From an uncultured Clostridium sp. (lineage in GTDB: Bacteria > Bacillota > Clostridia > TANB77 > CAG-508): a DNA stretch of 17,668 nucleotides. Both the position numbers and the translations under genes were made by a program. The notes under the pieces are model-generated. The model was not told where the DNA came from. It did not search any database and was given only the letters and a program-made list of their open reading frames with translations. The stretch is from NCBI GenBank assembly GCA_900556975.1, contig USQZ01000035.1, forward strand, positions 1 through 17,668. Direction: 5' to 3'. The first letter of the stretch is position 1, and each line of letters opens with the position of its first letter. Below are positions 1 through 6,716 of this stretch, piece after piece.

Positions 1-1829
1 TTTAAAATAACTTTATCTTTTACATCTTCATACTTTAAACCATTCTTATTTAAAAATCTCATATATTCTTCTTTTCCAACTGCAAAAATTGTTATGTAAT
101 CCTTTTCATTATCAGGATTTATAACACCAATACTCTCATCAGCACTCTTTTTTTCATTAGTATAATGATTTGTAAGCTCTTTTCCAGAAACATCAAGCAT
201 TAATTGTCTAGTAATAGAATATTTTTTTACAGTATCATTTTTTGCAATTTCTAATAACTGATTAATATCACTTTCACTCGCATTTACCACAAGATTATAA
301 TCGTAATTTTTGTAATATACGGATGTAGCACCAAATGCATATTGTACAAATGCACTCATCGCAATAAAAATTGAAACACTAACAATAATTGAAATTACTG
401 TTGTTCTATATTTCTTTCTATTTCTTTTTAAATTCTTATATGAAATATCTCCACCTATACCAAATAATCTTTTTATAATCTTTGGCGTTCTTAATTTCTT
501 AGCTTTAATTTTTATATCATCTGCATTTCTAATAGCTTCAATTGGTGAGATTTTGCTAGCCTTCTTCGCAGACTTTCTAGCAGATAAATAAATAGTAATA
601 CTGGCAAGAACAATTGAAATTGCTATTGCTAAAAAACTTGTTGTATATATAAATTCTATACCTAAAAAGTCTTTTAAAATATTTGAAATAACTTTAAGTA
701 AAATAAAAATAGCAATCAAACCACTCAAAATTCCAACAGGAACTCCAATAAGTCCTAAAATTAAACCTTCATACAAAACATTTTTTCTAATCTGCTTTGA
801 AGTAGCACCAACAGAAGCAAGCATACCATACTGCCTCGTTTTTTCAGTGATAGAAATTTCAAAACTATTTCTAATACAAAAAACAGAAGTAACAATAATA
901 ATAACTATAACAACAGCACTAACTGCATATAATGTATTGGTAGTACTTTCATTAAACTCTAAATTTTCCCATCTTAATAAACCATCATTTTTAGAAAATG
1001 AATATTTAGCATTTCCAAAAGCTTCAGTATCTGAATCACTAATCATTCCATTAGATGGATCTGTTATACGTTTCATTACTTGTTCATCAATTCCTATAAT
1101 TTGAGCAGTTGTAGTAATATGTTTCTTTACGTCTTTATACCTTACATACACATTCAAATTATTTGTGACATATTTGTCACTTAATATTGTTAACACCGTA
1201 TATCCAGGTGCTCTATAAGGTTCAACATCCAAATTAGGTCTTTCAATTATTCCAACAATCTTGTAAGTTTTCTCACTTTTAGGAACAAATTCTTCATTTT
1301 CAACATCTTTCAGAGCCACACCTTGTCCTAAACTTTCACCATCACTTATTCTCTCTCCTAAATTCAAATCAAGTTCATCACCAATTTTATATTCAACACC
1401 ACCATTAGATTTTATATGAGATGAAATTACAACTTCATTATCATTCTCTGGCAAACGTCCATCAACTAAACTAATGCCCAATTTTTCAATAGAACCTTTT
1501 GAATATGCTTTCAAATACAAATAAGGTTTATCCTCATTCTTTCCGCCATTCAATAAACTATAACCTAAATCTTCATTTAAATATACATCCTCAACATTTC
1601 TATTATTTCTTATATACTTCAAATCATCAGCAGGTACATTATAAAACACATAATGATAATCCCCAGAATGCTGCTTTTCATATTCAATAATCGTACTCCT
1701 AAAACTACTAACAAGAGTTGCAACACCAGTAATTAGAGCCGTAGACAAAATAATACCAATTATAGTAACCAAAGTTCTCTTTTTGTTCAGCCTCAAATTC
1801 TTTAAAGTCAATCTATTCAACAAATTCAT
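1..1829 (-). CDS. ABC transporter permease, FtsX/MacB type (partial; C-terminus beyond window)
   Basis: Membrane subunit of an ABC transporter, working with the ATPase gene just upstream. About 609 codons are visible with no stop, and the frame runs off the left edge. The start ATG at 1829 has a good Shine-Dalgarno (AGGTAGGTGAG) that overlaps the ATPase stop codon, so the two genes are probably translationally coupled. The N-terminus (MNLLNRLTLKNLRLNKKRT) leads into a first membrane segment near residues 19-40. An extracytoplasmic domain of about 250 residues follows, then three segments near 300-420 and the FtsX-type sequence ITEKTRQYGMLASVGAT. A second half starts near 465 (ISYKNLKRNRKKYRTT) with another membrane segment and the start of a second outer domain. 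This duplicated layout matches large MacB/LolCE-like mechanotransmission permeases. The substrate is unknown; the neighbouring two-component system suggests envelope stress or antimicrobial-peptide resistance (inference). Confidence 0.88.
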   Translation of the reverse strand, partial: MNLLNRLTLKNLRLNKKRTLVTIIGIILSTALITGVATLVSSFRSTIIEYEKQHSGDYHYVFYNVPADDLKYIRNNRNVEDVYLNEDLGYSLLNGGKNEDKPYLYLKAYSKGSIEKLGISLVDGRLPENDNEVVISSHIKSNGGVEYKIGDELDLNLGERISDGESLGQGVALKDVENEEFVPKSEKTYKIVGIIERPNLDVEPYRAPGYTVLTILSDKYVTNNLNVYVRYKDVKKHITTTAQIIGIDEQVMKRITDPSNGMISDSDTEAFGNAKYSFSKNDGLLRWENLEFNESTTNTLYAVSAVVIVIIIVTSVFCIRNSFEISITEKTRQYGMLASVGATSKQIRKNVLYEGLILGLIGVPVGILSGLIAIFILLKVISNILKDFLGIEFIYTTSFLAIAISIVLASITIYLSARKSAKKASKISPIEAIRNADDIKIKAKKLRTPKIIKRLFGIGGDISYKNLKRNRKKYRTTVISIIVSVSIFIAMSAFVQYAFGATSVYYKNYDYNLVVNASESDINQLLEIAKNDTVKKYSITRQLMLDVSGKELTNHYTNEKKSADESIGVINPDNEKDYITIFAVGKEEYMRFLNKNGLKYEDVKDKVIL

Positions 1830-1838
1830 ATTACTCAC

Positions 1839-2507
1839 CTACCTTTTTACAATTCTGCCATCTTCGATTTTTATAATCCTATCAGCAGTCTTCGCAATCT
1901 CTAAATCATGAGTAATCATAACAATTGTTTGATTATATTTTTTATTAGACAAACGTAGCAACTCTACAATCTCTTCACTAGCCTTTGAATCAAGATTTCC
2001 CGTAGGTTCATCAGCAAGCACAATACTTGGATTATTTATAAGACTCCTTCCAATTGAAACTCTTTGCTGTTGACCACCTGATAATTGATTAGGTAAATGT
2101 CTTTTCCTATTAGTTAATCCTAAAGTCGCAATCAAATCATTTAATTGTCTTTGATCAGGTTTCTTTCCATCTAGTTCACAAGGCAAAGTAATATTTTCCT
2201 CAACATTTAAAATAGGAATCAAATTATAAAACTGATAAATAATTCCGACCTGTCTTCTTCTGAAAATTGCTAAAGCATCATCATTCAAAGAATAAATATC
2301 CTTTCCCTCAATAAAAACCTTACCAGAAGTAGGCCTATCAACACCACCAATCAAATGAAGCAATGTAGACTTTCCACTTCCAGAACTACCAACTATTGCA
2401 ACAAACTCGCCCTTCTCAATTGAAAAAGAAACATCATCCACCGCAATAACCTGATTATCACCTTTTCCATATCTTTTTGTTAAATTTTCAACTCTTAATA
2501 TTTCCAT
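1839..2507 (-). CDS. ABC transporter ATP-binding protein, MacB/LolD/BceA-like
   Basis: Cytoplasmic ATPase that powers the FtsX-type permease encoded 9 bp downstream. The 222 residues are the usual length for a single-domain MacB/LolD/BceA-type ATPase. Visible motifs are Walker A GSSGSGKST (residues 40-48), the Q-loop glutamine at 92 (YQFYNLIP), signature LSGGQ (142-146), Walker B IVLADE (162-167) followed by the D-loop NLDS, and the H-loop histidine at 200 (MITHD). All catalytic residues are intact. The ATG start has AAAGGA just upstream. The gene lies after a response regulator and sensor kinase but behind its own promoter with a TGTCA direct repeat, so it is probably induced by that regulator. 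The family call is secure; the specific role (peptide resistance, flux sensing or lipoprotein handling) is not. Confidence 0.95.
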   Translation of the reverse strand: MEILRVENLTKRYGKGDNQVIAVDDVSFSIEKGEFVAIVGSSGSGKSTLLHLIGGVDRPTSGKVFIEGKDIYSLNDDALAIFRRRQVGIIYQFYNLIPILNVEENITLPCELDGKKPDQRQLNDLIATLGLTNRKRHLPNQLSGGQQQRVSIGRSLINNPSIVLADEPTGNLDSKASEEIVELLRLSNKKYNQTIVMITHDLEIAKTADRIIKIEDGRIVKR

Positions 2508-2542
2508 AACAAAATCCTTTCTTATTTAAATTTACTAAACAC

Positions 2543-2575
2543 ATTATATAAATCAAAAGTGACAATCAAATGACA
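2543..2575 (-). promoter_or_regulatory. Promoter of the ABC genes with 11-bp direct repeat (probable response-regulator site)
   Basis: On the minus strand a perfect -10 TATAAT lies at 2543-2548. The -35 position for a 17-bp spacer (2566-2571) reads ATTTGA, a poor match. Two TGTCA copies (2571-2575 and 2560-2564, read on the minus strand) are offset by exactly 11 bp and overlap this weak -35. OmpR/PhoB-family regulators bind tandem half-sites with about one helical turn between them, often over the -35 of activated promoters. The adjacent response regulator is the obvious candidate, but binding is inferred. Confidence 0.6.
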
Positions 2576-2631
2576 GTTTTTTATTCAATATAATCTGCAA
2601 GAGGTTGGAAAAGAATTAAATTTTAGCAAGG

Positions 2632-2694
2632 AAAAAAGATATCAAAAAGCAAAGGAGCGTATGTGTATACGTAACTGCGTTTTGATATCTTTTT
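2632..2694 (-). terminator. Compound hairpin/terminator between sensor kinase and ABC genes
   Basis: A 15-bp perfect inverted repeat (AAAAAGATATCAAAA, 2633-2647, with 2680-2694) encloses a second small hairpin, CGTAT-GTGT-ATACG (2658-2671). On the minus strand the outer stem ends in a T-run, so it can end the kinase transcript before the ABC genes. The plus strand also ends in T residues. The inner hairpin makes it longer than an ordinary intrinsic terminator. Confidence 0.65.
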
Positions 2695-2727
2695 GACACA
2701 GATAAAATTGTAATTATTTTTCAACGC

Positions 2728-3939
2728 TTACTTAAAATACTTAATCGTAAATGTAGTCCCAACTCCAACCTCCGAATCCACACTAACAAACCCATTCTGC
2801 TTTTCAACAATCGACTTTGAAAGTGCTAAACCAATACCAAAACTATCCTCAGCTGAATTATCTCTCTTATAGAACCTCTCAAAAATATGAGGCAAATCCT
2901 TCTCATCAATCCCCTTTCCTTCATCTCTAATTACAATCTTAGTATACAAATCGTTCTCCTCAGTACCAATAAAAATATTCTTTCCATCCGGAGTATATTC
3001 AACAGCATTTTTAACAATATTCAAAACCGCTTCTTTATTCCAATTATAATCCCCATCAAAACGAACATTCTCTGAAACATCAACATGAACATCAAGATGT
3101 TTCAACTCAATAAGCACATCCAAATTAGCTAAAATATCTGCTACAAGCTTATTTACAGAAATCTCCTCATTATTGAACTCAACTACACACGCATCCAACT
3201 TCGACAACTTAAGCAAAGAAAAAATCAAAAAATTCATTCCCTTAACTTGCCTTAAAATCTCTAATGTAAACTTTCTTCGCGTATCACTATCCATATTCTC
3301 ATTTTCTAAAATATTATCAAGCAAAATCTGAATTGACGTAATCGGTGTTTTCAACTGATGAGAAATATCAGAAACCAACTCCAAAATTGCCTCATTCTGC
3401 TTTCTCTTGCTTTCTGAATCTTCCTTCAACATAACCGTAATCTTGTACAAAGAATCTTTCAACCTATTAAGCTCATCTTCAGATTCTTTATCAATTCCAA
3501 TCTCATACATCTTATTAGAAACATCTTGAATATATCTATCTAGTTCATCAATCTTCCTCTTTCTCTTGTTTGTATACACTCCAAATACAATTAATAGTAA
3601 AACACCTAATCCAGCTAAAATAGCCAAATTACCAATCAACGTAGCTCTTCTAGTATGTTCCATACTCTTAAAAACATATACATCACCAGAAATTCCATAA
3701 TCCGCAAGCACATCATCCGAATCCTCAACATTCTCAGCATTAACAAGCTTAACAATATCCTCTTCACTAACCTCTGGATACTTTTCCTTAACCATCTCAA
3801 CCACAGCACATGCATACTTATTCAAAGCTTCCTTATACTCAGCATCTTGATAAATATTAAACCCTACCATACATGACATAAATATTAAAATAATAACCAT
3901 AGAAAATATTAAATATCTTCGAGCAACTAAATTTTTCAT
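2728..3939 (-). CDS. Sensor histidine kinase
   Basis: Membrane sensor of a two-component system paired with the OmpR-type regulator upstream. The 403 residues show a first membrane segment (about 9-30), a short extracytoplasmic loop of about 70 residues (31-100), a second membrane segment (101-122) and a linker with coiled-coil character (about 125-190). The HisKA phosphoacceptor H194 lies in DISHQLKTPI. The ATPase domain has an N-box NIVKNAVEY (N311), G1 DEGKGI (339-344), F-box ERFYKRD and G2 GIGLAL (368-373). Everything needed for activity is present. The ATG start has GAAGG upstream. The small outer loop resembles kinases that depend on a partner transporter for sensing (Bce-like), but it is longer than the very short loops of true BceS proteins. 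The ligand is unknown. Confidence 0.94.
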   Translation of the reverse strand: MKNLVARRYLIFSMVIILIFMSCMVGFNIYQDAEYKEALNKYACAVVEMVKEKYPEVSEEDIVKLVNAENVEDSDDVLADYGISGDVYVFKSMEHTRRATLIGNLAILAGLGVLLLIVFGVYTNKRKRKIDELDRYIQDVSNKMYEIGIDKESEDELNRLKDSLYKITVMLKEDSESKRKQNEAILELVSDISHQLKTPITSIQILLDNILENENMDSDTRRKFTLEILRQVKGMNFLIFSLLKLSKLDACVVEFNNEEISVNKLVADILANLDVLIELKHLDVHVDVSENVRFDGDYNWNKEAVLNIVKNAVEYTPDGKNIFIGTEENDLYTKIVIRDEGKGIDEKDLPHIFERFYKRDNSAEDSFGIGLALSKSIVEKQNGFVSVDSEVGVGTTFTIKYFK

Positions 3940-4019
3940 ACCAAAACCTTCTCTTAAATTTCAATTGTAAGCTCTTTCTCTTAAAAGATTAAATCCCTTA
4001 AATATACAATTCCAAATTA

Positions 4020-4691
4020 TTAGTTTTCACTACTAACTCTATATCCAACACCTCTCACAGTCTCAATAATCTTTCCGTCCTTATCACCAATCTTCTCTCT
4101 AATTCTCTTAATATAAACCGTAAGCGTATTATCATTCACAAAATTACCCGCTAAATCCCAAATATCATTCAAAATCTCCTCACGCGTAATCAACTTATTA
4201 ATATTACTAAACAAATTCAAACAAATACTGTACTCAAGTTTAGTTAAATCCACTTCAGCTCCATCTCTAAAAACCTTTCTCTGAACCGTATCAATCGAAA
4301 CACCCTTACACGAAATCAAATCAGGCTTACCATTTCTCCTAAGCACATTCTTAATTCTAGAAATCAACTCTCTATTTCGAAAAGGCTTTGTAATATAATC
4401 CTCTGCACCCAAATCTAAGCCATATACAACATCCTTCTCCTCATCATTAGCCGTCAAGAAAATAATCGGCAACTGCTTTCTATACTCCTTCACATATTTT
4501 CCAACCTCAAACCCATTACCATCAGGCAAGCCAATATCAATCAAAACAATATCAAAATTCTCCTTCTCAATTTTTTCAATTGCATCCTTCTTCAATTTAG
4601 CAAAATCAAATTCAAACTTCTCTTCCTTAAATAAATATTCCAAACCTAAAATTATTGAATCATTATCTTCAACCAATAAAATCCTACTCAT
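4020..4691 (-). CDS. OmpR/PhoB-family response regulator
   Basis: Cytoplasmic DNA-binding regulator, phosphorylated by the kinase encoded 80 bp downstream. The 223 residues are standard for the family. The receiver domain (about 1-115) has the acidic pair E8/D9, phospho-acceptor D52 (IDIGLPDGNG), T80 and K102 (TKPF). The C-terminal winged-helix domain (about 125-220) carries the family motif ETVRGVGYRV. The ATG start has AGGAG 5 bp upstream. The leader between its likely promoter (-10 at 4803-4808) and the start codon contains a palindromic repeat. Likely targets are the ABC transporter genes downstream, whose promoter carries an 11-bp-spaced TGTCA repeat; this is inference from context. Confidence 0.95.
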   Translation of the reverse strand: MSRILLVEDNDSIILGLEYLFKEEKFEFDFAKLKKDAIEKIEKENFDIVLIDIGLPDGNGFEVGKYVKEYRKQLPIIFLTANDEEKDVVYGLDLGAEDYITKPFRNRELISRIKNVLRRNGKPDLISCKGVSIDTVQRKVFRDGAEVDLTKLEYSICLNLFSNINKLITREEILNDIWDLAGNFVNDNTLTVYIKRIREKIGDKDGKIIETVRGVGYRVSSEN

Positions 4692-4712
4692 AAAAACTCC
4701 TAACGTGTAATT

Positions 4713-4751
4713 GGTGTCATGTGGGTGTCATGGGACGTCCTTTTAGACACA
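4713..4751 (+). repeat. GTGTC...GACACA palindromic intergenic repeat, copy 1
   Basis: On the plus strand this 39-nt stretch contains two GTGTCAT units, then TGGGACGT, CCTTTT and a closing AGACACA. The GTGTC and GACAC ends can pair. A closely similar element occurs inverted at 6669-6709 (GTGTC, GTGTCA, TGGGACGT, TTTTTT, GACACA in the same order). It lies in the untranslated leader of the response regulator. The pattern resembles short REP-like palindromes scattered in clostridial and bacillary genomes; I cannot confirm copy number. Confidence 0.55.
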
Positions 4752-4783
4752 AACAACTTCATCTCAAAAGAACAAAAGCGGAC

Positions 4784-4869
4784 ATTAATAACATTTACAC
4801 TGATTATAACATTTTTAAGTCCGCGTCTTTGTTCGCGCGCGAAATTTGCTTCGCAAATTTCTATGCATT
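4784..4869 (-). repeat. Promoter-like dispersed repeat, copy A (upstream of response regulator)
   Basis: On the minus strand this reads AATGCATA..., a variable insert, then AAAAATGTTATAAT followed by a GTAAATGTTATTAAT-like block. Related blocks occur at 12837-12900 and 14895-14945. Here the -10 (TATAAT, 4803-4808) is preceded by TGT, making an extended -10, while no -35 is recognisable. This is the best promoter candidate for the response regulator. The core is bracketed by a GCGGAC/GTCCGC inverted repeat (4778-4783 and 4819-4824) that the other copies lack. The insert holds the palindrome TTCGCGCGCGAA (4832-4843) and a hairpin (4841-4861). Confidence 0.45.
4832..4861. repeat. CG-rich palindrome plus 9-bp hairpin
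   Basis: TTCGCGCGCGAA (4832-4843) is a perfect 12-nt palindrome. It abuts GAAATTTGC-TTC-GCAAATTTC (4841-4861), a perfect 9-bp stem with a 3-nt loop. The CG run is conspicuous in such A/T-rich DNA. There is no T-run on either side, so this is not an ordinary terminator. Confidence 0.6.
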
Positions 4870-4918
4870 GATAATTTATATAATAGGAAGTTTGGAGAAC
4901 TTTCCTATTTTATAAAAA

Positions 4919-4948
4919 AGATTTTTGACAAAAAACTATCAAAAATCT
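4919..4948 (-). terminator. Intrinsic terminator of the two-TM membrane protein gene
   Basis: A perfect 10-bp stem AGATTTTTGA/TCAAAAATCT (4919-4928 with 4939-4948) lies just beyond the stop codon at 4958. On the minus strand it is followed by a T-run. The stem is A/T-rich. A second weaker hairpin with one bulge follows at 4882-4909. Confidence 0.7.
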
Positions 4949-4957
4949 CTTTCGTAA

Positions 4958-5932
4958 TTATTTATTTTTTCTAAATTCCGCAAATGTCTTTCGGTTTTCA
5001 GGCGTATAACCAATTAATATTTGATCATTTTTCTCATGAATTTTTTCCATTATTTCTTGAAGCATTTTTTCATCTCTTACCGTATATGCAATTTGAACAC
5101 TTCTCTTATCCTTCTTAATTGCAATTAAATATCTTCCAGTTGTTATACCTCTGTATTTAGTCTTATTAATATATATCCAATACAAATCATCATATTTTAT
5201 TACATCAAGTCCAGATGCAGTAGAAATTAAATATTCATCTGCTAAATATATTTTAGCTTTTTCATAAGCTACACTGTTTTCTAACGCTTTTTCCAATTCA
5301 TCTTTATTAAATTCTTTTAAAGTTTTCTTCATTCTTGACTTTTTGATAAAATACGTAATAAGACAAGCGAAAGCAAAAATATCAGCAAATACACCTAAAC
5401 AAACACATAGTGAAACAGTACCATCATTAGGCAATTGAATTTCATCTAAATAATACTTTCCAAAATATTGATCAAAATCTGCATCTGTGAAATCTTCTTC
5501 TGAATATTCTTTTACTCTCTCTATCGCAAGTTTCTTTACTTCATCAGGAATTGCATAAATATATCCTTTTAACTCATAAGAAAAATTTTCACCTTGTTCA
5601 TCAATTGCACTCTCAATTTTATTAAAAGTATCAACTGTCAATTTAGCAATATAAACATTATTTTCATCACCAACTATATAATACTTATAATCATTCCCAC
5701 TACCTTCTAATTCAGCAAATTGATCTGGTTCCCATATATTCGTTATTTTAACATATGTCTCTTCTGCATCATTTCCTGAATTCTTTAATTCGCTCCAATC
5801 AACTGGAGTTGCATTTGTATCTTTATCACTAACACTTACCGCCATCCAATAAAAGAATATAGATGCAAGAATTAAAATAATTCCAATAATCAAACTTCTT
5901 TTTAATTTTTTAATAAATCCATCAACTTTCAT
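4958..5932 (-). CDS. Membrane protein of unknown function with two TM segments
   Basis: I do not recognise this 324-residue protein with confidence. From the chosen start it has a basic N-terminus (MKVDGFIKKLKRS), a membrane segment near 14-33, a soluble domain of about 135 residues rich in acidic residues (35-170), a second membrane segment near 173-196, then a basic stretch (KKSRMKK) and a C-terminal domain of about 125 residues. The topology is probably N-in, middle domain outside, C-domain inside. The C-domain stretch around LISTASGLDVIKYDDLYWIY looks like the beta-rich PH-like modules of some Bacillota membrane proteins (weak inference). The start ATG at 5932 has AAAGGTG at good spacing; a GTG three codons earlier overlaps that site and is unlikely. 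It has its own promoter and terminator, so it is probably monocistronic. Confidence 0.8.
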   Translation of the reverse strand: MKVDGFIKKLKRSLIIGIILILASIFFYWMAVSVSDKDTNATPVDWSELKNSGNDAEETYVKITNIWEPDQFAELEGSGNDYKYYIVGDENNVYIAKLTVDTFNKIESAIDEQGENFSYELKGYIYAIPDEVKKLAIERVKEYSEEDFTDADFDQYFGKYYLDEIQLPNDGTVSLCVCLGVFADIFAFACLITYFIKKSRMKKTLKEFNKDELEKALENSVAYEKAKIYLADEYLISTASGLDVIKYDDLYWIYINKTKYRGITTGRYLIAIKKDKRSVQIAYTVRDEKMLQEIMEKIHEKNDQILIGYTPENRKTFAEFRKNK

Positions 5933-5971
5933 TTGTTTCACACCTTTCTACTAAATTTCTAATCTTCATTT

Positions 5972-6000
5972 AGATTACATCATTACCATACAAAAGTCAA
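5972..6000 (-). promoter_or_regulatory. Putative sigma-A promoter of the two-TM membrane protein gene
   Basis: On the minus strand TTGACT (5995-6000) and TAATCT (5972-5977) are separated by 17 bp, about 40 bp before the start codon. The -35 is good and the -10 is weak. Confidence 0.4.
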
Positions 6001-6123
6001 CCATTTAAACTTCAGTTTTATACCTCTCAAATTCAAAACAAATATCATTTTAATCAAGTTTTTCAAATATTTTTAGTATATAAAATTTCATTATGCAAAT
6101 ACTAAATCCAGGTGGTGATAAAA

Positions 6124-6297
6124 ATGACAAATAAAGAACTTTTATATGTTGAAGATGCTTTAGGACATGAGCAATTCATGAAATGCTGTAGTAAAAAAAC
6201 ATCTGCACAATTGCAAGATACTACACTTTCAGAATACGTTAGTCAACTAGAACAAAAACATTGTGAACTATTTAACAAATTTTTAAATTTATTATAA
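6124..6297 (+). CDS. Small spore coat protein, CotF-like
   Basis: A 57-residue protein beginning MTNKELLYVEDALGHEQF, the pattern seen in short clostridial CotF-family coat proteins. It is predicted to form two helices (about 3-24 and 30-55), like half of a ferritin-like bundle, and is expected to be deposited in the spore coat. It has three cysteines (CC pair at 21-22 and one near 48) that could crosslink. The start is the ATG at 6124, because AGGTGGTG lies 6 bp before it; two in-frame GTG codons at 6112 and 6115 are part of that binding site. The next coat gene follows after 14 bp, so the two form an operon. I could not identify a convincing sporulation-sigma promoter upstream. Confidence 0.8.
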   Translation: MTNKELLYVEDALGHEQFMKCCSKKTSAQLQDTTLSEYVSQLEQKHCELFNKFLNLL

Positions 6298-6311
6298 GGA
6301 GTGTTTCGAAA

Positions 6312-6563
6312 ATGGAAGACAGAGATTTAATGGAAAAAGAATTATTAGTCATAAAAGGAGTATGTGATTTATACATGCATGGCACAATAGAATCAACAAC
6401 TCAAGAAGTACATTGTGCATTTAAAGAAGCACTAAATACTTCACTAGATATACAAAATAAAATTTACAATTTAATGAAAGAAAAGGGTTGGTACACAACT
6501 CAAGAGGCAGACCAAATGCAACTTGCAAACGCTAAACAAAAATTTCAAGCTTGCAATCAATAA
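6312..6563 (+). CDS. Spore coat protein, CotF domain
   Basis: An 83-residue helical protein with the CotF-family ending QNKIYNLMKEKGWYTTQEAD. The family forms helical bundles in the spore coat; here the helices fall at about 4-24, 28-60 and 66-79. AAGGAG (6296-6301) overlaps the stop of the upstream coat gene and is 10 bp from the ATG, so the pair is co-transcribed and probably translationally coupled. The transcript ends at the strong hairpin 6575-6610. These are the only two plus-strand genes in the window. Expression late in sporulation is assumed from the family, not from a recognised promoter. Confidence 0.85.
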   Translation: MEDRDLMEKELLVIKGVCDLYMHGTIESTTQEVHCAFKEALNTSLDIQNKIYNLMKEKGWYTTQEADQMQLANAKQKFQACNQ

Positions 6564-6571
6564 TTTGGCTC

Positions 6572-6612
6572 AAAAAAACAGGAGAATTTTTTATCGAATT
6601 CTCCTGTTTTAT
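6572..6612. terminator. Bidirectional intrinsic terminator shared by coat genes and folC
   Basis: A perfect 14-bp stem AAAACAGGAGAATT/AATTCTCCTGTTTT (6575-6588 with 6597-6610) with an 8-nt loop. T residues follow on the plus strand, and a longer T-run follows on the minus strand. It lies between the convergent coat operon and folC and can serve both. Confidence 0.88.
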
Positions 6613-6614
6613 AA

Positions 6615-6638
6615 TTGTCAAAAAGCACGTTCTCATGA
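6615..6638 (-). repeat. Degenerate copy of the GTGTC...GACACA repeat
   Basis: The minus strand reads TCATGAGAACGTGC, TTTTT, GACAA. This is recognisably the second half of the element at 6669-6709 (TCAATGGGACGTGT, TTTTT, GACAC) with scattered substitutions. It is probably a decayed duplicate. Confidence 0.4.
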
Positions 6639-6668
6639 AATTTTAAGATAATTACTGAATTTGAGCTT

Positions 6669-6709
6669 TGTGTCAAAAAACACGTCCCATTGACACGTCT
6701 CATCGACAC
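6669..6709 (-). repeat. GTGTC...GACACA palindromic intergenic repeat, copy 2
   Basis: On the minus strand this 41-nt stretch reads GTGTCGATGAGACGTGTCA, then ATGGGACGTG, then TTTTTTGACACA. It shares the order and most bases with copy 1 at 4713-4751 but has the opposite orientation. GTGTCA and TGACAC can pair around the TGGGACGT loop. It lies just beyond the folC stop codon. Confidence 0.55.
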
Positions 6710-6716
6710 TCTTTTC

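Noticed and set aside
4692..4957. Riboswitch or T-box in the response-regulator leader
   Set aside because: Hairpins are present, but no conserved aptamer or T-box sequence that I recognise.
5933..5941. GTG start three codons upstream of the two-TM membrane protein
   Set aside because: The GTG overlaps the AAAGGTG binding site that serves the ATG at 5932.
6061..6110. Sporulation sigma-E/K/G promoter before the coat genes
   Set aside because: CATTATGCAAATACTA has partial matches to several -10 forms, but none has a fitting -35 at the right distance.
6112..6123. Upstream GTG starts for the first coat protein
   Set aside because: The two GTG codons are the AGGTGGTG ribosome binding site itself, and homologous short coat proteins begin MTNKE.
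6564..6716. CRISPR-like array in the repeats after the coat genes
   Set aside because: Only two or three degenerate units of unequal spacing with palindromic ends; there are no regular spacers and no cas genes.
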